64,000 nt of DNA. Origin: Warburgia ugandensis (taxonomy: Eukaryota > Streptophyta > Magnoliopsida > Canellales > Canellaceae). This document shows positions 10,268 through 20,732 of this stretch, in pieces. Positions within the stretch are counted from its first letter, which is position 1; the number at the start of each line of letters is the position of its first letter. The stretch is from assembly GCA_035236585.1 (NCBI GenBank), contig CP141132.1, positions 42,969,880 through 43,033,879 on the forward strand, given 5' to 3'. A model generated the notes under the pieces. That model saw only the letters and a program-made list of their open reading frames with translations. It did not search any database and was not told the origin of the DNA. A program made the position numbers and the translations under genes.

Positions 10268-12952
10268 TGTAATGCTTGAGCAATTTACACTATTTTTAAC
10301 GAAAATTGAACATTCTATAGGAAATAAACTGATTTAAAAGTTTCACTTTATTTAAAATAGTAAATAAAGGAATTTGTGAGGAAATTTACTACCATTAGAT
10401 TTTACTCGAAAAATGGAATCCAACACCTCAAAAATCACCCAAAACGGAGTTCGTATGAAGAAGTTACAGCCGTTTAAACATAGGGGTATTCCTGGAATTT
10501 AAACAGAAAAACGAAAAAGACGAAAAACGTAAGGGGTCATTTTGATAACGACACCCCCAGTCGTCTTCAACTTCTAGACCCCTCCAGAAACCAGTTTTTC
10601 CCGATTTCCTTAGAACACCCCAGGGGAAAGGGAGGCACTGCCATTGAGGTGCACCGCCTTCTCCCTTCTATAAAAACCCCATCTCCCCCTCTTCAAAATC
10701 GCATTTTTTCCAGTCGTTTGAGACTGGGGTTTCCGGCAAAAACCAAAAACCCATCTCTTTGAAATCTCAGGCAACAGCCAGGCCCTAGTCGGGCCGGCCA
10801 TCTCCCCATTCCCTCTCTTCTCTCCGGTCTTTGCAATGGGGATATCCCCCCCTTCTTCAAGTTTCCCAGCAACGTAAGTTTCAGACGAAAAGAGGGTGGA
10901 AGTTTCAGATGGAAATGGGGTTCCACCACCAGCGATGGGCGTCCCTAAGCTGCCCAGGTAAGCTTGTTCTTCCCTCTCTCTCTCGGTTCTTCCCCTTTCA
11001 GGCTAGATCCATGCTGGATCTAGCATTCTAAGACGTTTTCCAATCAGATTTCCTAGTCGAAAAACATCCCCAAATCGGCTCGGACGACCTTGCACGAGCC
11101 ACCAGTCCCAAGGATGCCATACTACACGTTGCGCCTGGGACAGGGTCCCTAGGATGGGTTCCAGACATATGTCAGTACGTACACTGTCCCAGGTGCGGCC
11201 TTCAGGTGCGCGTTCGACATGGGGCACGGGTCTTAGCTCGACCAGGGTGCACGGGGTGCCCTAGGAGCTGAAACGCGCCATGCTACAAGGTGCGTCCGTG
11301 CGATGATGCGGGTCATAGCGCGTCATTTAAGCATGCATGTGCGCGTGCAAAATATGGTCCCTAGCACGGCCTTTGGGCGCGCACGCACGTAAGGCCGTCG
11401 CAGTTCAACCAGGATACATGGGTGTCCTGGGAACTGGGGCACACGGACCTAATGAGACTTTAAAGTTAGGATTAGAGGATAAATTACAGGGTCTAACTAT
11501 TGGAAAGTAGATCCACACCATAGGATCTAGCTTGACGAATGAATTAGGCAAGGACCTTGGACCCAATAGGTGGAGCTAGCTGTCTAATGTCTAAATAGAA
11601 TGAAATTAATAAGGACTCTTTGTATCCATTCATACCCAAGAGTTTATAAATGAGACCCAGCGACGGGTTGAAGTGATAAAGTACGCGACCTCAGGAGACT
11701 TTGAGGTAGGTGCTCTATCACTACTAGACTTTTTAAAAGAGCCATGATTGTTTTATGCATGTTTTAAGTATAAGTTATATAACTTGTTTAGCATGACTTA
11801 ATTCAGCATACATATGATAAATGCTTTATGCATAGATATGTTTTGGCATAGATATGTTTTGCAAATAATTGCATATATTGCATGATTTGTGCGCAATGAA
11901 TTTTTGAAAGATTGCATGTCCTTGAGGGTTACGAAAAGACGTTGGGTAGGCAGTTGTGAGGGACCCAGAGAGGACAGGTTTTGAAAAAGAGGTTTTTGCT
12001 TGTTTGATCTGATATGATTTGGGCTGATAAGCTTGTAAGCACTATGCTGAGAGGTGTGGGTTGGCCTCCAGCCTCTACCACTATTAGGTGGATCGGTACC
12101 ACGCCCAAAAAGGGCAACGTCCCTGCTTCGACTGCATGTGGTACAGGGGGCTACCACTGGTGTCACGGCACTGGGTCGAAGTGTCATATGTCTCGTGGAG
12201 GCATATGACCCTACATCCTCAGGTACTCGGGGACCACACGGTGGCAAGGTCATGGGCATAGTTGGACCCTATGGTTTGAGGATTTATTTGCATTGCATAT
12301 GGCATGAAATGAGGTTGGTCGACCATACCAGATATCCATGAGTTGGATTCAGCTGAGCATATTATGCATATCATTATGTTTATGATATATATGATACTTT
12401 CGACTTGGTTTGTGCTATTCTTTAAGTCGTTAGTATTTCAATTTGACAATGGTTTTTGATATCGATATTGAACATGATTGTTCGAACATGCACATGTTTT
12501 AAAGAGCATATGATTTTAAATATAGCATGCATTGCAAAACTAGTAGTGATAGACTCCTATTGAGTATAGTATATACTCACCCTATCCTTAACATTTTTCA
12601 GGATAGTTCCATCCACAAGTAGAGGACACCTATGATAGTGCTACGAGTAAGTGAATCAAACAGGAGACAATTATACATGTAAGTAAACTCTCTACCCTTT
12701 GGACATGTATTTGTATTTATTTACAGTTGGACTGTGTGCTGTGACTGGATAGACTTGGGGAAAAACATTTATGATTTTTAATGTTTTTTAAAAACTACTT
12801 TGATTGTGGTGATAGCAAATGACACTCGGGGTTTTCAAAATGAGTTCAAAACTAATGATTTTCCACTGCATTGCATGGTTTTTATAAAATGGTTTTCAAA
12901 TAGGGATGCATCCCGCCTTAGGAATTAGATATTACATTTAAAAATGCATGAG
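10268..12952 (+). repeat. Family-L LTR, copy 1
   Basis: It starts TGTAATGCTTGAGCAATTTA and runs parallel to the LTRs at 43125, 49301 and (inverted) 56130 for about 2.7 kb. Layout: a U3 of about 400 bp, a TATA box, a GC- and CpG-rich block of about 0.9 kb, then an AT-rich tail. The last bases of the LTR and the primer site are missing. The text breaks off after atgcatgag and continues with a short duplicated filler. It lacks a small internal duplication, ttgtgaggg-type, that the other copies carry, so it belongs to a distinct subfamily. Confidence 0.85.
10669..10676 (+). promoter_or_regulatory. TATA box of family-L LTR copy 1
   Basis: TATAAAAA sits about 400 bp into the LTR and is followed by CCCCATCTCCCCC. 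The same arrangement occurs at 43517, 49690 and on the minus strand at 58595-58602, so it is a conserved RNA polymerase II core promoter of the family. Confidence 0.65.
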
Positions 12953-14730
12953 AAGTAGTATATATAGAAGTAGTCTAGCATGTCCAAGGGTCTTAGACAA
13001 TAGAGAAAATCAAGAAGAAGTAGTATATATAGAAGTAGTAGGGATGACTACTTCTATTTGAGGATTACAATATTAATGCTCAAGGCATTTCACCATAAAA
13101 AAATAGGTGAAACACAGCTTGGTTTAACAAATAATTAGGCAGAGGATAGTGCAACCCTTATCCAAAATCTAGTCTAAGAGGACTTAAGGATTAAGGATTG
13201 TTGTATGGTGCAAATATGAAAACTCCTATTGGATCATATTATGATGAGAATGATGAATGAAGATGTTAGTGAAATTGTTAGTAGATAGTTCTGACCTGCA
13301 ATAAAGTAATCTTATCAAAGGTGAGAAAATCAAAGAACTTAGATGGCTATCTTACCATCATAAAGAATATCAGAATATGATTACACTATCACAAGGATAT
13401 GATATGAGTATGATAGAGGATGTAAAAGACAGATTTTGAGAAGAATTTTGATGATAATCTAAGAGGGATGACAATGTAAGATGATATTAGGAGATAACTG
13501 TGACTCCTACTAGATTACAAAGGTATAGATCCTGAAAGACTTAGCTCAATTTTGGATAACTTAATTAAAGTCTTATGAAGAGTAAAGTGCTATCAGAAGA
13601 TGTAACAAGTGACATATCATGAGATTAACAAAAACATAACGCGAAAACGATAGGGAACTATATTCGACAGAGTTATCAAAAGATTTTGATGATAATACTA
13701 AGGATGATGATTGATTAATCCTAACATGAACTTATAAGAGAAGTATAGCATGACCAAAAGATCAATGACATTATTAAGACATTGTATGAACTTTATTGAG
13801 GCTATAGGCAATTGAGGATGTCAATGATCTTAGGACAGTTTAGAATTTCTGAGAAGCATTCAGTTTATCATATATGTTATGTAAAGGAAGAGATGAAGTA
13901 TCGATTATATGCAACAAAGCATATGAAGACATTGATCAAGGAAGACAAAAGAGGATTTTGAAGAAAAGAGAGAAAGAGATATGGATGTAACTACCAGTAT
14001 TCAATGAATATTGAATATTCAAAAGAAGAAGATCATGACTTTATGGAGATACATAGAATTCTATCATCTTGAATCCCATAGGAAGGTAGATCAAACAAAT
14101 GCAAAGGAATAATACTAGATGAGTTGGTGATCTTATTGTAAAAGAGTATAAAAGAGAGAAAGCATATGGGGTTTAAGACTTTGAGTAGAGTATCGAATTT
14201 CAGGAGATTAGGTGATAAGAAATTTTCAAAGAGGAATGGTGACCAACTAGAAATTAAATTCTACAAATGGTTTGATATCAATTATTACAATTATATTCTT
14301 ATCGGATCCATTAGCTTATGGGGAACACCAATGGATATAATAAAAAGGAAAATTTGGTGATATCTCACCTTGCCACTACATGAGTAAATAAAGTTATATT
14401 GAAAATGGAATTAGGCCAGGACAGTGACTTGTCCATCTATCTATCTTCAGCAAGAAGAGTACCATCAAGGATCAAATGAAGGTATTGCTATCATAAATTT
14501 GGAAGACCAAACATCTTAAGACCATTATTTAGTCATTACCTTTAGAGTACTGTTGACTAAATAAAGGTATCCCACCCTAATTAATCAAGTATGTTAGTAT
14601 CTATGAGTTAGTAGTCGAAGTTATATACTCAGAGGGATGTTATAAGTCTTTAGACTTGAGTTTTCCTTGAAAAAAAGAAGAAGTACTTGTTAGGTAATCA
14701 AATAAAGTCTTTCTATGTCTAAGAAAATGT
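12953..14730 (+). mobile_element. Truncated internal region of family-L copy 1
   Basis: It parallels 45880-47890 of the complete element and the inverted 60380-62440, with no recognisable gag or pol. It begins with a filler (12953-12974) repeating text found again near 13016-13040. The segment corresponding to roughly 47610-47850 is deleted. It ends around 14730, where minus-strand Athila-type DNA starts, so the second half of the internal region and the 3' LTR are lost. The block 14521-14655 is nearly identical to the two other copies. Confidence 0.8.
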
Positions 14731-15690
14731 TGCCTTTTTCAATTTTTTTCTTCTTTTTAACCTTCTGATGTTCATCTCTTGGATTGTATTGTTCATACTT
14801 TTATCAAAGATGTCTTTCAATCTTTCTCTACTCATTTCCAAAATAATTGGGTAATGGATATATTTTAGGGGTTCAATATAGGTAAAGGTTGTTTAGCTAA
14901 CAAAGAAAAGGCTGATATTTAAAGGCTCAAGGGGCTAACTAGCAAAAACTAATATAAGGAAGGCTAAAGGCTCTAGTTTTACCAAGAATGGCCTCTATCA
15001 TTTCTTAGGTTTCATATGACTTAAAATGATCAGAAACTTAAGAGATATATGGTATAGTATTTTTGTGATTTGTCAATAGTTGAACAAGATGAAAAATAAT
15101 GAGGCCAACTAAGAACTAATGTTCACTAAAGAAAATTTTAAATTTATGTGTAACCCTTAGAAAAGAAGAAATGGCTCAAAACTCACTTGGGTTATAAGTC
15201 TCCATAGATCTTCTTCAAGATCTCTAAGTTGTATTTTCTCTTCAACATAAAACTATATCTAGCTATTTTATCCAATTAATATTCCAAGTTTAATTTTTCA
15301 TGAGATACTTTAGAAAAATGATAAAATAGTGAACTAATTATATACAACTCTCTTAAAAAGCTAAAGTTAAATAGATAGTTGAATATGTATAAAAATTAAA
15401 TTCTCATCTTTATAAAGGAACTTATCAAATTTTTTTTTCAAAAAATTTCAAAATACAAGGAAAACTTAAAAATCTCATTTCTACACCCGCAACCTAAACT
15501 AAACATTTTCCTCAATATTTTGAAATATATGACACCTAAATGGTGAATGGGTAATGTAGACTAATGTTACTTTCTAAAAAAATCCTGGGTTGCTACCAGT
15601 AAACACTAAGTTTAACGTCTTTAGCCAAACATGGCCTATAACTAATCTAACCATCTAAACCTAGACCTAGTTAGTTCAACCAATTTTTCT
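14731..15690 (-). mobile_element. 3' UTR fragment of a minus-strand Athila-type element
   Basis: The text parallels 23790-24680, the 3' UTR of the minus-strand element at 20733-30277. Shared pieces include gggtaatggatat, a region with ggctaacta, and a marker that on the minus strand reads GACGTTAAACTTAGTG. That marker follows the integrase stop in this lineage and recurs before GGAGG-type text in the sister UTRs. No coding sequence is present. It is cut on the left by family-L copy 1. Confidence 0.6.
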
Positions 15691-16177
15691 AATCTTAACC
15701 CTAACAATGAACTGGTAAGATTTCTCATGCCACTTAAGAACCTTGCAATAGTCTATATATTGCCTCCACCTAAAAGATTTTTGGTGGTGCTAACATTATC
15801 ACATAGTAGACCACCAAGATTTTAAATTTAGTAGGACCACATTGATGATCCTTAACAATGGTGCAAAAAACATAGTAAACCACTTTGACTAGATCTATTG
15901 ATCTTAATCTTCCATTTTCGTCCCGATTGATCTAAGCCATCGGATTATCAACTCGCTTCTTACAAAAAGTAAAAAATTCTAATTAAATGCTAAAAAATAT
16001 GATTAATGACATACATACCTTGGATTAGCCTCTGGACCAACAAAATATCAAAATTTTAAGTCATTATGTCAAAATGCATGTATTACAAATTTTGGTCAAA
16101 AACCATAATTTACCCTATAAGTTATAACATATGGGTAACTAATTGGGTAGTTTTTAGGCAAAAATAGACACTTATCA
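15691..16177 (-). repeat. Minus-strand LTR fragment abutting a gag relic
   Basis: The minus strand from 16177 reads TGATAAGTGTCTATTTTTGC and continues with acccaattagttacccatat. This matches the 3' LTR of the large outer element at 52871 (TGATAAGTGTTCAATTTTAT, then acccaattagtagcccatgt) but in opposite orientation. The LTR start lies directly against plus-strand gag sequence at 16178. The left boundary is unclear and 15691 is approximate. Confidence 0.6.
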
Positions 16178-17090
16178 CACCACTCCAATTGAATACTCCA
16201 TCATGCATCACATTGCCAGCTATTAATGTAGACCGCTTCTAGCTTCAACTTGGAGTCATATAGTTGTTTGCATGTTACTATGGTCGTGAGAGGGAGGACC
16301 CTTACATATCAAGGAATTCTTTGATATTTGTGTTGCATTCAAGTACCGTAATGACATAGATGATTCTATTAAACTTATGTTATTCTCTTTCTCATTAAAG
16401 GATAAGGCCAAGGTTGGTTCCATTGACACATGAGACCAATAGTCTAAAACCTTTTTGAACAAGTTCTTTCCTGTCTATAAAACCAATGCCCTTCATAGAG
16501 GGATCATTAATTTTCAATAGAGAAATGATGAGCAATACTATGAATATTGGGAGAGATGGAATGAATTGCTGTAGAAGTGTCCCCTCTATGGTGTTGAAAA
16601 ATGTTAGTAAGTTCAGCACTTTTATGAGGCATTATCACCTCAAAATAAACAGATGATAGATGCAACTAATAGAGGGGCCCTTATGATGAAATGTGAAACT
16701 AAAGCCTAGGAATTTTTCCAAACTTTAGCAAATAATTAACAGCAATGGGATTATTCTCATACAAGAGAAAAATATGCCCTACCACAAAAGAAAGGAGGCC
16801 TGTATGAAGCCTTGAGTACCATCAGACATGTCTTATAACCTTAAATATGTACTAAAAACAATCAAGTCTATGGGTGGGAGAATGGGCAAGCTTGAAACTA
16901 TGTTCAAAAATTTCTTGGCCACTAATATATCCTCTAAACCTCCACAAGAGTCTTGTGCTATATGTTCAATCCTAGCTCATTTAACTTTAGCTTGTCCATC
17001 TAATAGGGTGCTTAATGAATATCTTTTAGAACAATCGAATGATCTTAGTGCATATCGCAGCCAGCCCTAGCAACAACAATCTATACACTA
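16178..17090 (+). pseudogene. gag: gag relic of outer element
   Basis: Capsid and nucleocapsid polyprotein of a Ty3/gypsy element, which would form the virus-like particle. It begins mid-protein: the plus strand encodes PLQLNTPSC, matching the sister gag at 26692-26883 in the minus-strand element. A CYYGREREDPY motif (FYGRDREDPY in the sister) follows after two stops. The capsid continues in shifting frames. A readable segment at 16828-17070 includes GRMGKLETMF and a degenerate zinc knuckle, C-X2-C-X4-H-X4-C (CAICSILAHLTLAC), that has lost the usual glycine. The first part of gag is missing because a minus-strand LTR fragment abuts it. Confidence 0.85.
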
Positions 17091-17879
17091 AGACATATAA
17101 TCTAGGATGGGCTAAGCATCAAAATTTGTCATGGTCTAAGAATAATTACTAGGGAGGTACATTTGCAAACCCTCTATTCCAAGCTTTCCTAAGATTTCAA
17201 CTTCACATCAACCACCAAGTTTTCAACTTCCCCAACAAAAACAAAAACCATCAATTGAGGATAATATACATTATATTATGAAGAAACTTGGTGAGAATAC
17301 AAAGCCTTGCATCATACCCAAAATGAGAGTCGACAAAATATCAGAAGCATAGAAAGGAAAATGGGTAAGTTGTTTATTTTTAAGTGAAAGAGAAAAAAGA
17401 AAATTTTCCAATTAGCCAATCCGAAACCTTAAGTGCTGGTTAAAAAATAAGGTCTACTTCTCATTACCAAGGACCCCATGAGCAGGCAAAGCCCATCACA
17501 ACCGTTAGGAGTGACCATTAGGTTGACAAAAAGTAGGACAGACTAAGAACAATATAGAGGAGAATGAATTAGCAAAAATACATGAGAAAGAGATTAAACA
17601 GAAATCTCGTACTCCACCTAAACCTATAGTGGAGGCAGCTTGTATGCCTAAAGACCCACTCCCCTCAATTACTTAACAAGGTTAAGAAAGAAACAAATTT
17701 CAATGAGATAATGAATGTATTCAAGCATGTACAAATTAATATCCCATTACTCAATGCTATTAAGGATATTCCTACTTATGCCAAGCATCTTAAAGAGCTT
17801 TGCACTACAAAGCAAAAGCTTAATGTACAAAAAAAAAGCCTTCCTTAGCAAGCAAGTGAGCACTTTGATCCAACACTAG

Positions 17880-18330
17880 ACCCCATGTAAGTTTAAATAC
17901 CTAGGTTGTCCTACTATCTCTTATGTCATTGAAAACCATGACATTGATAGGGCACTCCTTTATTTAGGTGCTAGTATAAATTTGTTGCATTATTCTATCT
18001 ATGAGCAACTAGGGCTCGGTGATCTTAAATTGACTAATACCACTTTGCATTGAGTAGATCAGTAAGCATTCCATATCGAATGGTTGAAGATGTTCTCATA
18101 GAGGTGGACCCATTTTATTTCCCTGTAGATTTTATTGTCCTATATACCCAACTTGTATATGATCCGGTAGTCAGATCCCGATAATTCGTCGATGTCCATT
18201 CTTGGCCTTGTCCAATGCCATCACCAACAATAGAAATGGTGTTATGAAGCTATCCTTCAGCAATATGAAAGTTAAACTCAGTGTTTTTAATGCCGACCAT
18301 CAGCATTTGGACCTAGATGTTTAATGTGTA
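17880..18330 (+). pseudogene. pro: Aspartic protease relic of outer element
   Basis: Retropepsin domain that would cut the polyprotein. Readable pieces are LGASINLLHYSIYEQLGLGDL, then the region of the valley VDPFYFPVDFIVL, and FNADHQHL near the end. The catalytic aspartate codon is TAT (Tyr) at 17961-17963, so the motif reads YLGAS instead of DLGAS. There is a stop soon after (TTLH-stop) and further frame changes. The sister copies at 25130 and 35889 keep the aspartate. A gag-protease spacer (17090-17880) is present but badly broken. Confidence 0.85.
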
Positions 18331-19260
18331 GTAAATTTAATTGAAGGTCTACTTCAAGATGCTCATACACCATCATCTATTCTTGACCCAATTCAAGAAG
18401 GTCTAGTGCACTTTAATTGTGACTTCAACATAGAAAAATCCATTGAATGGGTAAGTAATCTTTTGGATGTTGCACCTATAATGGATACCTCCAAATGGGG
18501 CCCTCATGTCGAACCATTTCCTCCATTAGAATTTGTCTCAGTCTCATTTGTAGAAAAACCACCTACCTTGATCCTTAAGCCATTACCTAAAAATCTAAAA
18601 TACTCTTACTTAGGACAAGACGAAACTTCACTTGGAATATATTGAAGCAATTAATCCTACTGTGTGCATGCATAGAATACACCTAGCAGAAAATGCCAAA
18701 CCATCTAAGGGTAGAAGAGGGGACTAAACCCTAATATGATGGAAGTAGTGAGATATGAAGTACTTAAACTATTAGATGTTGGTGTCATCTGCCCCATATC
18801 TAACTATACTTGGGTTAGCCTAGTTTAGGTTGTCCCCAAGAAATCTGGAGTCATGGTAATAAAAATGAGGATAATGAGTTAGTTCCTGCTCACATGACCA
18901 TCATTGAGAACTTGTATAGATTACTGAAAGCTGAACTCGATCACGAGGAAAGACTACTTTCCTCTACCCTTCATAGACTAAATGCAAGAAAGGTTAGCTG
19001 GTTATAGTTATTACTACTTTCTTGATGGTTATTCTAGATGTAACCAAATCCCTATAGAACCTAAGGATTATGAGAGGACCACCTACACTAGCTTTATGGA
19101 ACCTTTGCCTACCATTGGATGCCTTTTGGACTTTGCAATGCTCCAGCTACTTTTCAAGGGTGTATGTTGAACATATTTTTAGGTATCGTAGAGAGATTTT
19201 TATAGGTGTTTATAGATGATTTCTTAGCATTTGGATCTTCATTTGATTAATACTTGTGCC
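18331..19260 (+). pseudogene. pol: Protease-RT linker and reverse transcriptase relic of outer element
   Basis: The linker is readable at 18406-18645, with SKWGPHVEPFPP and LKPLPKNLKYSYLG, wording that precedes RT in Athila-type elements. RT follows: LLDVGVICPISN, VVPKKSGV, then QERLAGYSYYYFLDGYS and NQIPIEPKDYERTTYT (18982 on). The polymerase active-site motif reads FIDDF at 19209-19223, where the sister has FMDDF, so both aspartates remain. Stops and at least three frame changes exclude function. The fingers region between about 18860 and 18960 is partly scrambled. Confidence 0.85.
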
Positions 19261-19283
19261 ATTTTAAAACTTGTCCTTACTAG

Positions 19284-20030
19284 GTGTTAGGAAAAGAACT
19301 TAGTGTTAAATTGGAAAAAATGATTTATGGTTCAAAATTCAATGTTTTAGGCCATATTATTTCACAAAATGGCATAGAAGTGAACAAAGTCAAGGCAGAT
19401 TTAATCTATAACCTTTCTCCTCCAAGGATGGCGAAGGCTATCTGCTCATTTTTAGGCCATTCTAGTTTTTATAGAAGATTCGTCAAGGACTTTAGTAAAA
19501 TTGCTAAGCCCCTATGTGTATTTATGCATGAAGGAGGCATCTTTTGACTTTGATGTCAATTATATGAAAGCATTTGAGCACCTAAAGGCTAAGTTAACTT
19601 CTACACCTATTATTCAACTACTAGACCAGATCGCACCATTTGAAATAATGTGTGACGTTTCAGACTACATGATTGGGCTTGTGTTGGGATAGCGCATTGA
19701 TAAACTTTCCCATGTGATATACTATGCTAACATGACCCTTAATGATGGCCAACTCAATTATTACACTATAGGAAAAGTGTTGCTAATAGTTGTTTTTGCA
19801 TTGGATAAGTTTAAATCTTACTTGCTAGGATCTATGGTCATAGTATACTCAGATCATGCAGCACTTAAATATCTTCTTTCAAAGAAAGATGCAACACATA
19901 GGATGATTTGAAGGATACTATTGTTACAAGAATTTGATATAGAAATTTGGGATAAGAAAGGTTCTAAAAATGATGTAGCTGACTACTTATCTAGGCCAGT
20001 TGTGGAGTCCCCTAGCAAGAATGTGCCTAT
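19284..20030 (+). pseudogene. pol: RNase H and connection relic of outer element
   Basis: The RT thumb/connection reads LGHIISQNGIEVNKVKADLI and SFLGHSSFYRRFVKDFSKIA, followed after a frame change by HLKAKLTSTPIIQLL. The RNase H domain starts at MCDVSDYMIGLVLG. It continues with HVIYYANMTLNDGQLNYYT, ALDKFKSYLLGS, YSDHAALKYLLSKKDA and, after a stop, LLLQEFDIEIWDKKGS and VADYLSRP. The first acidic residue (CDVSD) and the YSDHAAL aspartate are visible. The domain is nearly full length but has stops at 19690 and 19909. Confidence 0.85.
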
Positions 20031-20334
20031 AACAGAGAGATTTCTTGATGAAAATTTTTTGCACATTTCCTAATTACGTTGGTATGTTGATATGGTCAAT
20101 TATCTTGTCATTGGTCAAATGCATAATCATTGGTCTAAATAAGATAGGAAAAGGTTTATTATCAAGGTTAGACACTTTAATAGGGATGATGAGTACTTGT
20201 TTAAGTACTATCCTAATCAGGTCATTAGGAGATGTATACCAAATAATGAATAGTGTAAGATCATCTCCTTTTGTCATGACCATGCTTGTGGGGCCATTTT
20301 AGTTCTAAAATGTTAGCTATAAAGATTTTGTTGT

Positions 20335-20732
20335 GTGTTTTTTTATTGGCCTACCATTTTCAAAAATATACATGGTTACTGCTCAGCATGTGCTAGTTGT
20401 CATCAATTATGGAGCGTAGGAAAAGGGAATACGATACCCTTAAACTCCATTTTAATAATAGAGCTTTCTGATGTTTGGAGCATTGATTTTATGAGACTTG
20501 TTCTTGATTCCTTTAGTAATTTGTATATCCTTATGGTGGTGGATTATGTATCAAAATGGGTAAAAGCCATTCCATGTAAAACTAATGACCACAAGATGGA
20601 GGTCACGTTCTTGAAGGAAGAGATATATGCTTGTTTTGCTACTCTTAGGGCCATCATTAGTGTTGAGGGTAAACACTTTTGTAATAAAGTGTTAATGTCA
20701 AAGAAGGAAATCAAGCATATTTTAGAGAGGAC
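20335..20732 (+). pseudogene. pol: Integrase relic, N-terminal part (split by insertion)
   Basis: Integrase would join element cDNA to chromosomal DNA. The zinc-binding region shows CSACASCHQL. The core shows VWSIDFM (first catalytic aspartate at 20485-20487), LYILMVVDYVSKWVKAIP and RAIISVEGKHFCNK. At the second catalytic position the codon is GTT (Val, 20662-20664) where the sister at 38668 has Asp. About 35 residues between the second aspartate and the segment KEIKHILER, including the catalytic glutamate region, are deleted. The frame then stops at the insertion point 20732/20733. The rest of integrase resumes at 30278. Confidence 0.85.
20728..20732. repeat. Target-site duplication, left (AGGAC)
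   Basis: The five bases before the LTR start TGTTAAG at 20733. The five after the opposite end at 30277 are AGGAT, which differs by one transition. Both halves lie in integrase at the same codon position, which supports a 5-bp duplication made on insertion. Confidence 0.75.

Noticed and set aside
12054..12341. Frame of 95 codons with similar frames at 44928, 51100, 56769 and 63108
   Set aside because: The similarity is explained by homologous LTR DNA. Reading frames and stops differ between copies and no start or domain is conserved.
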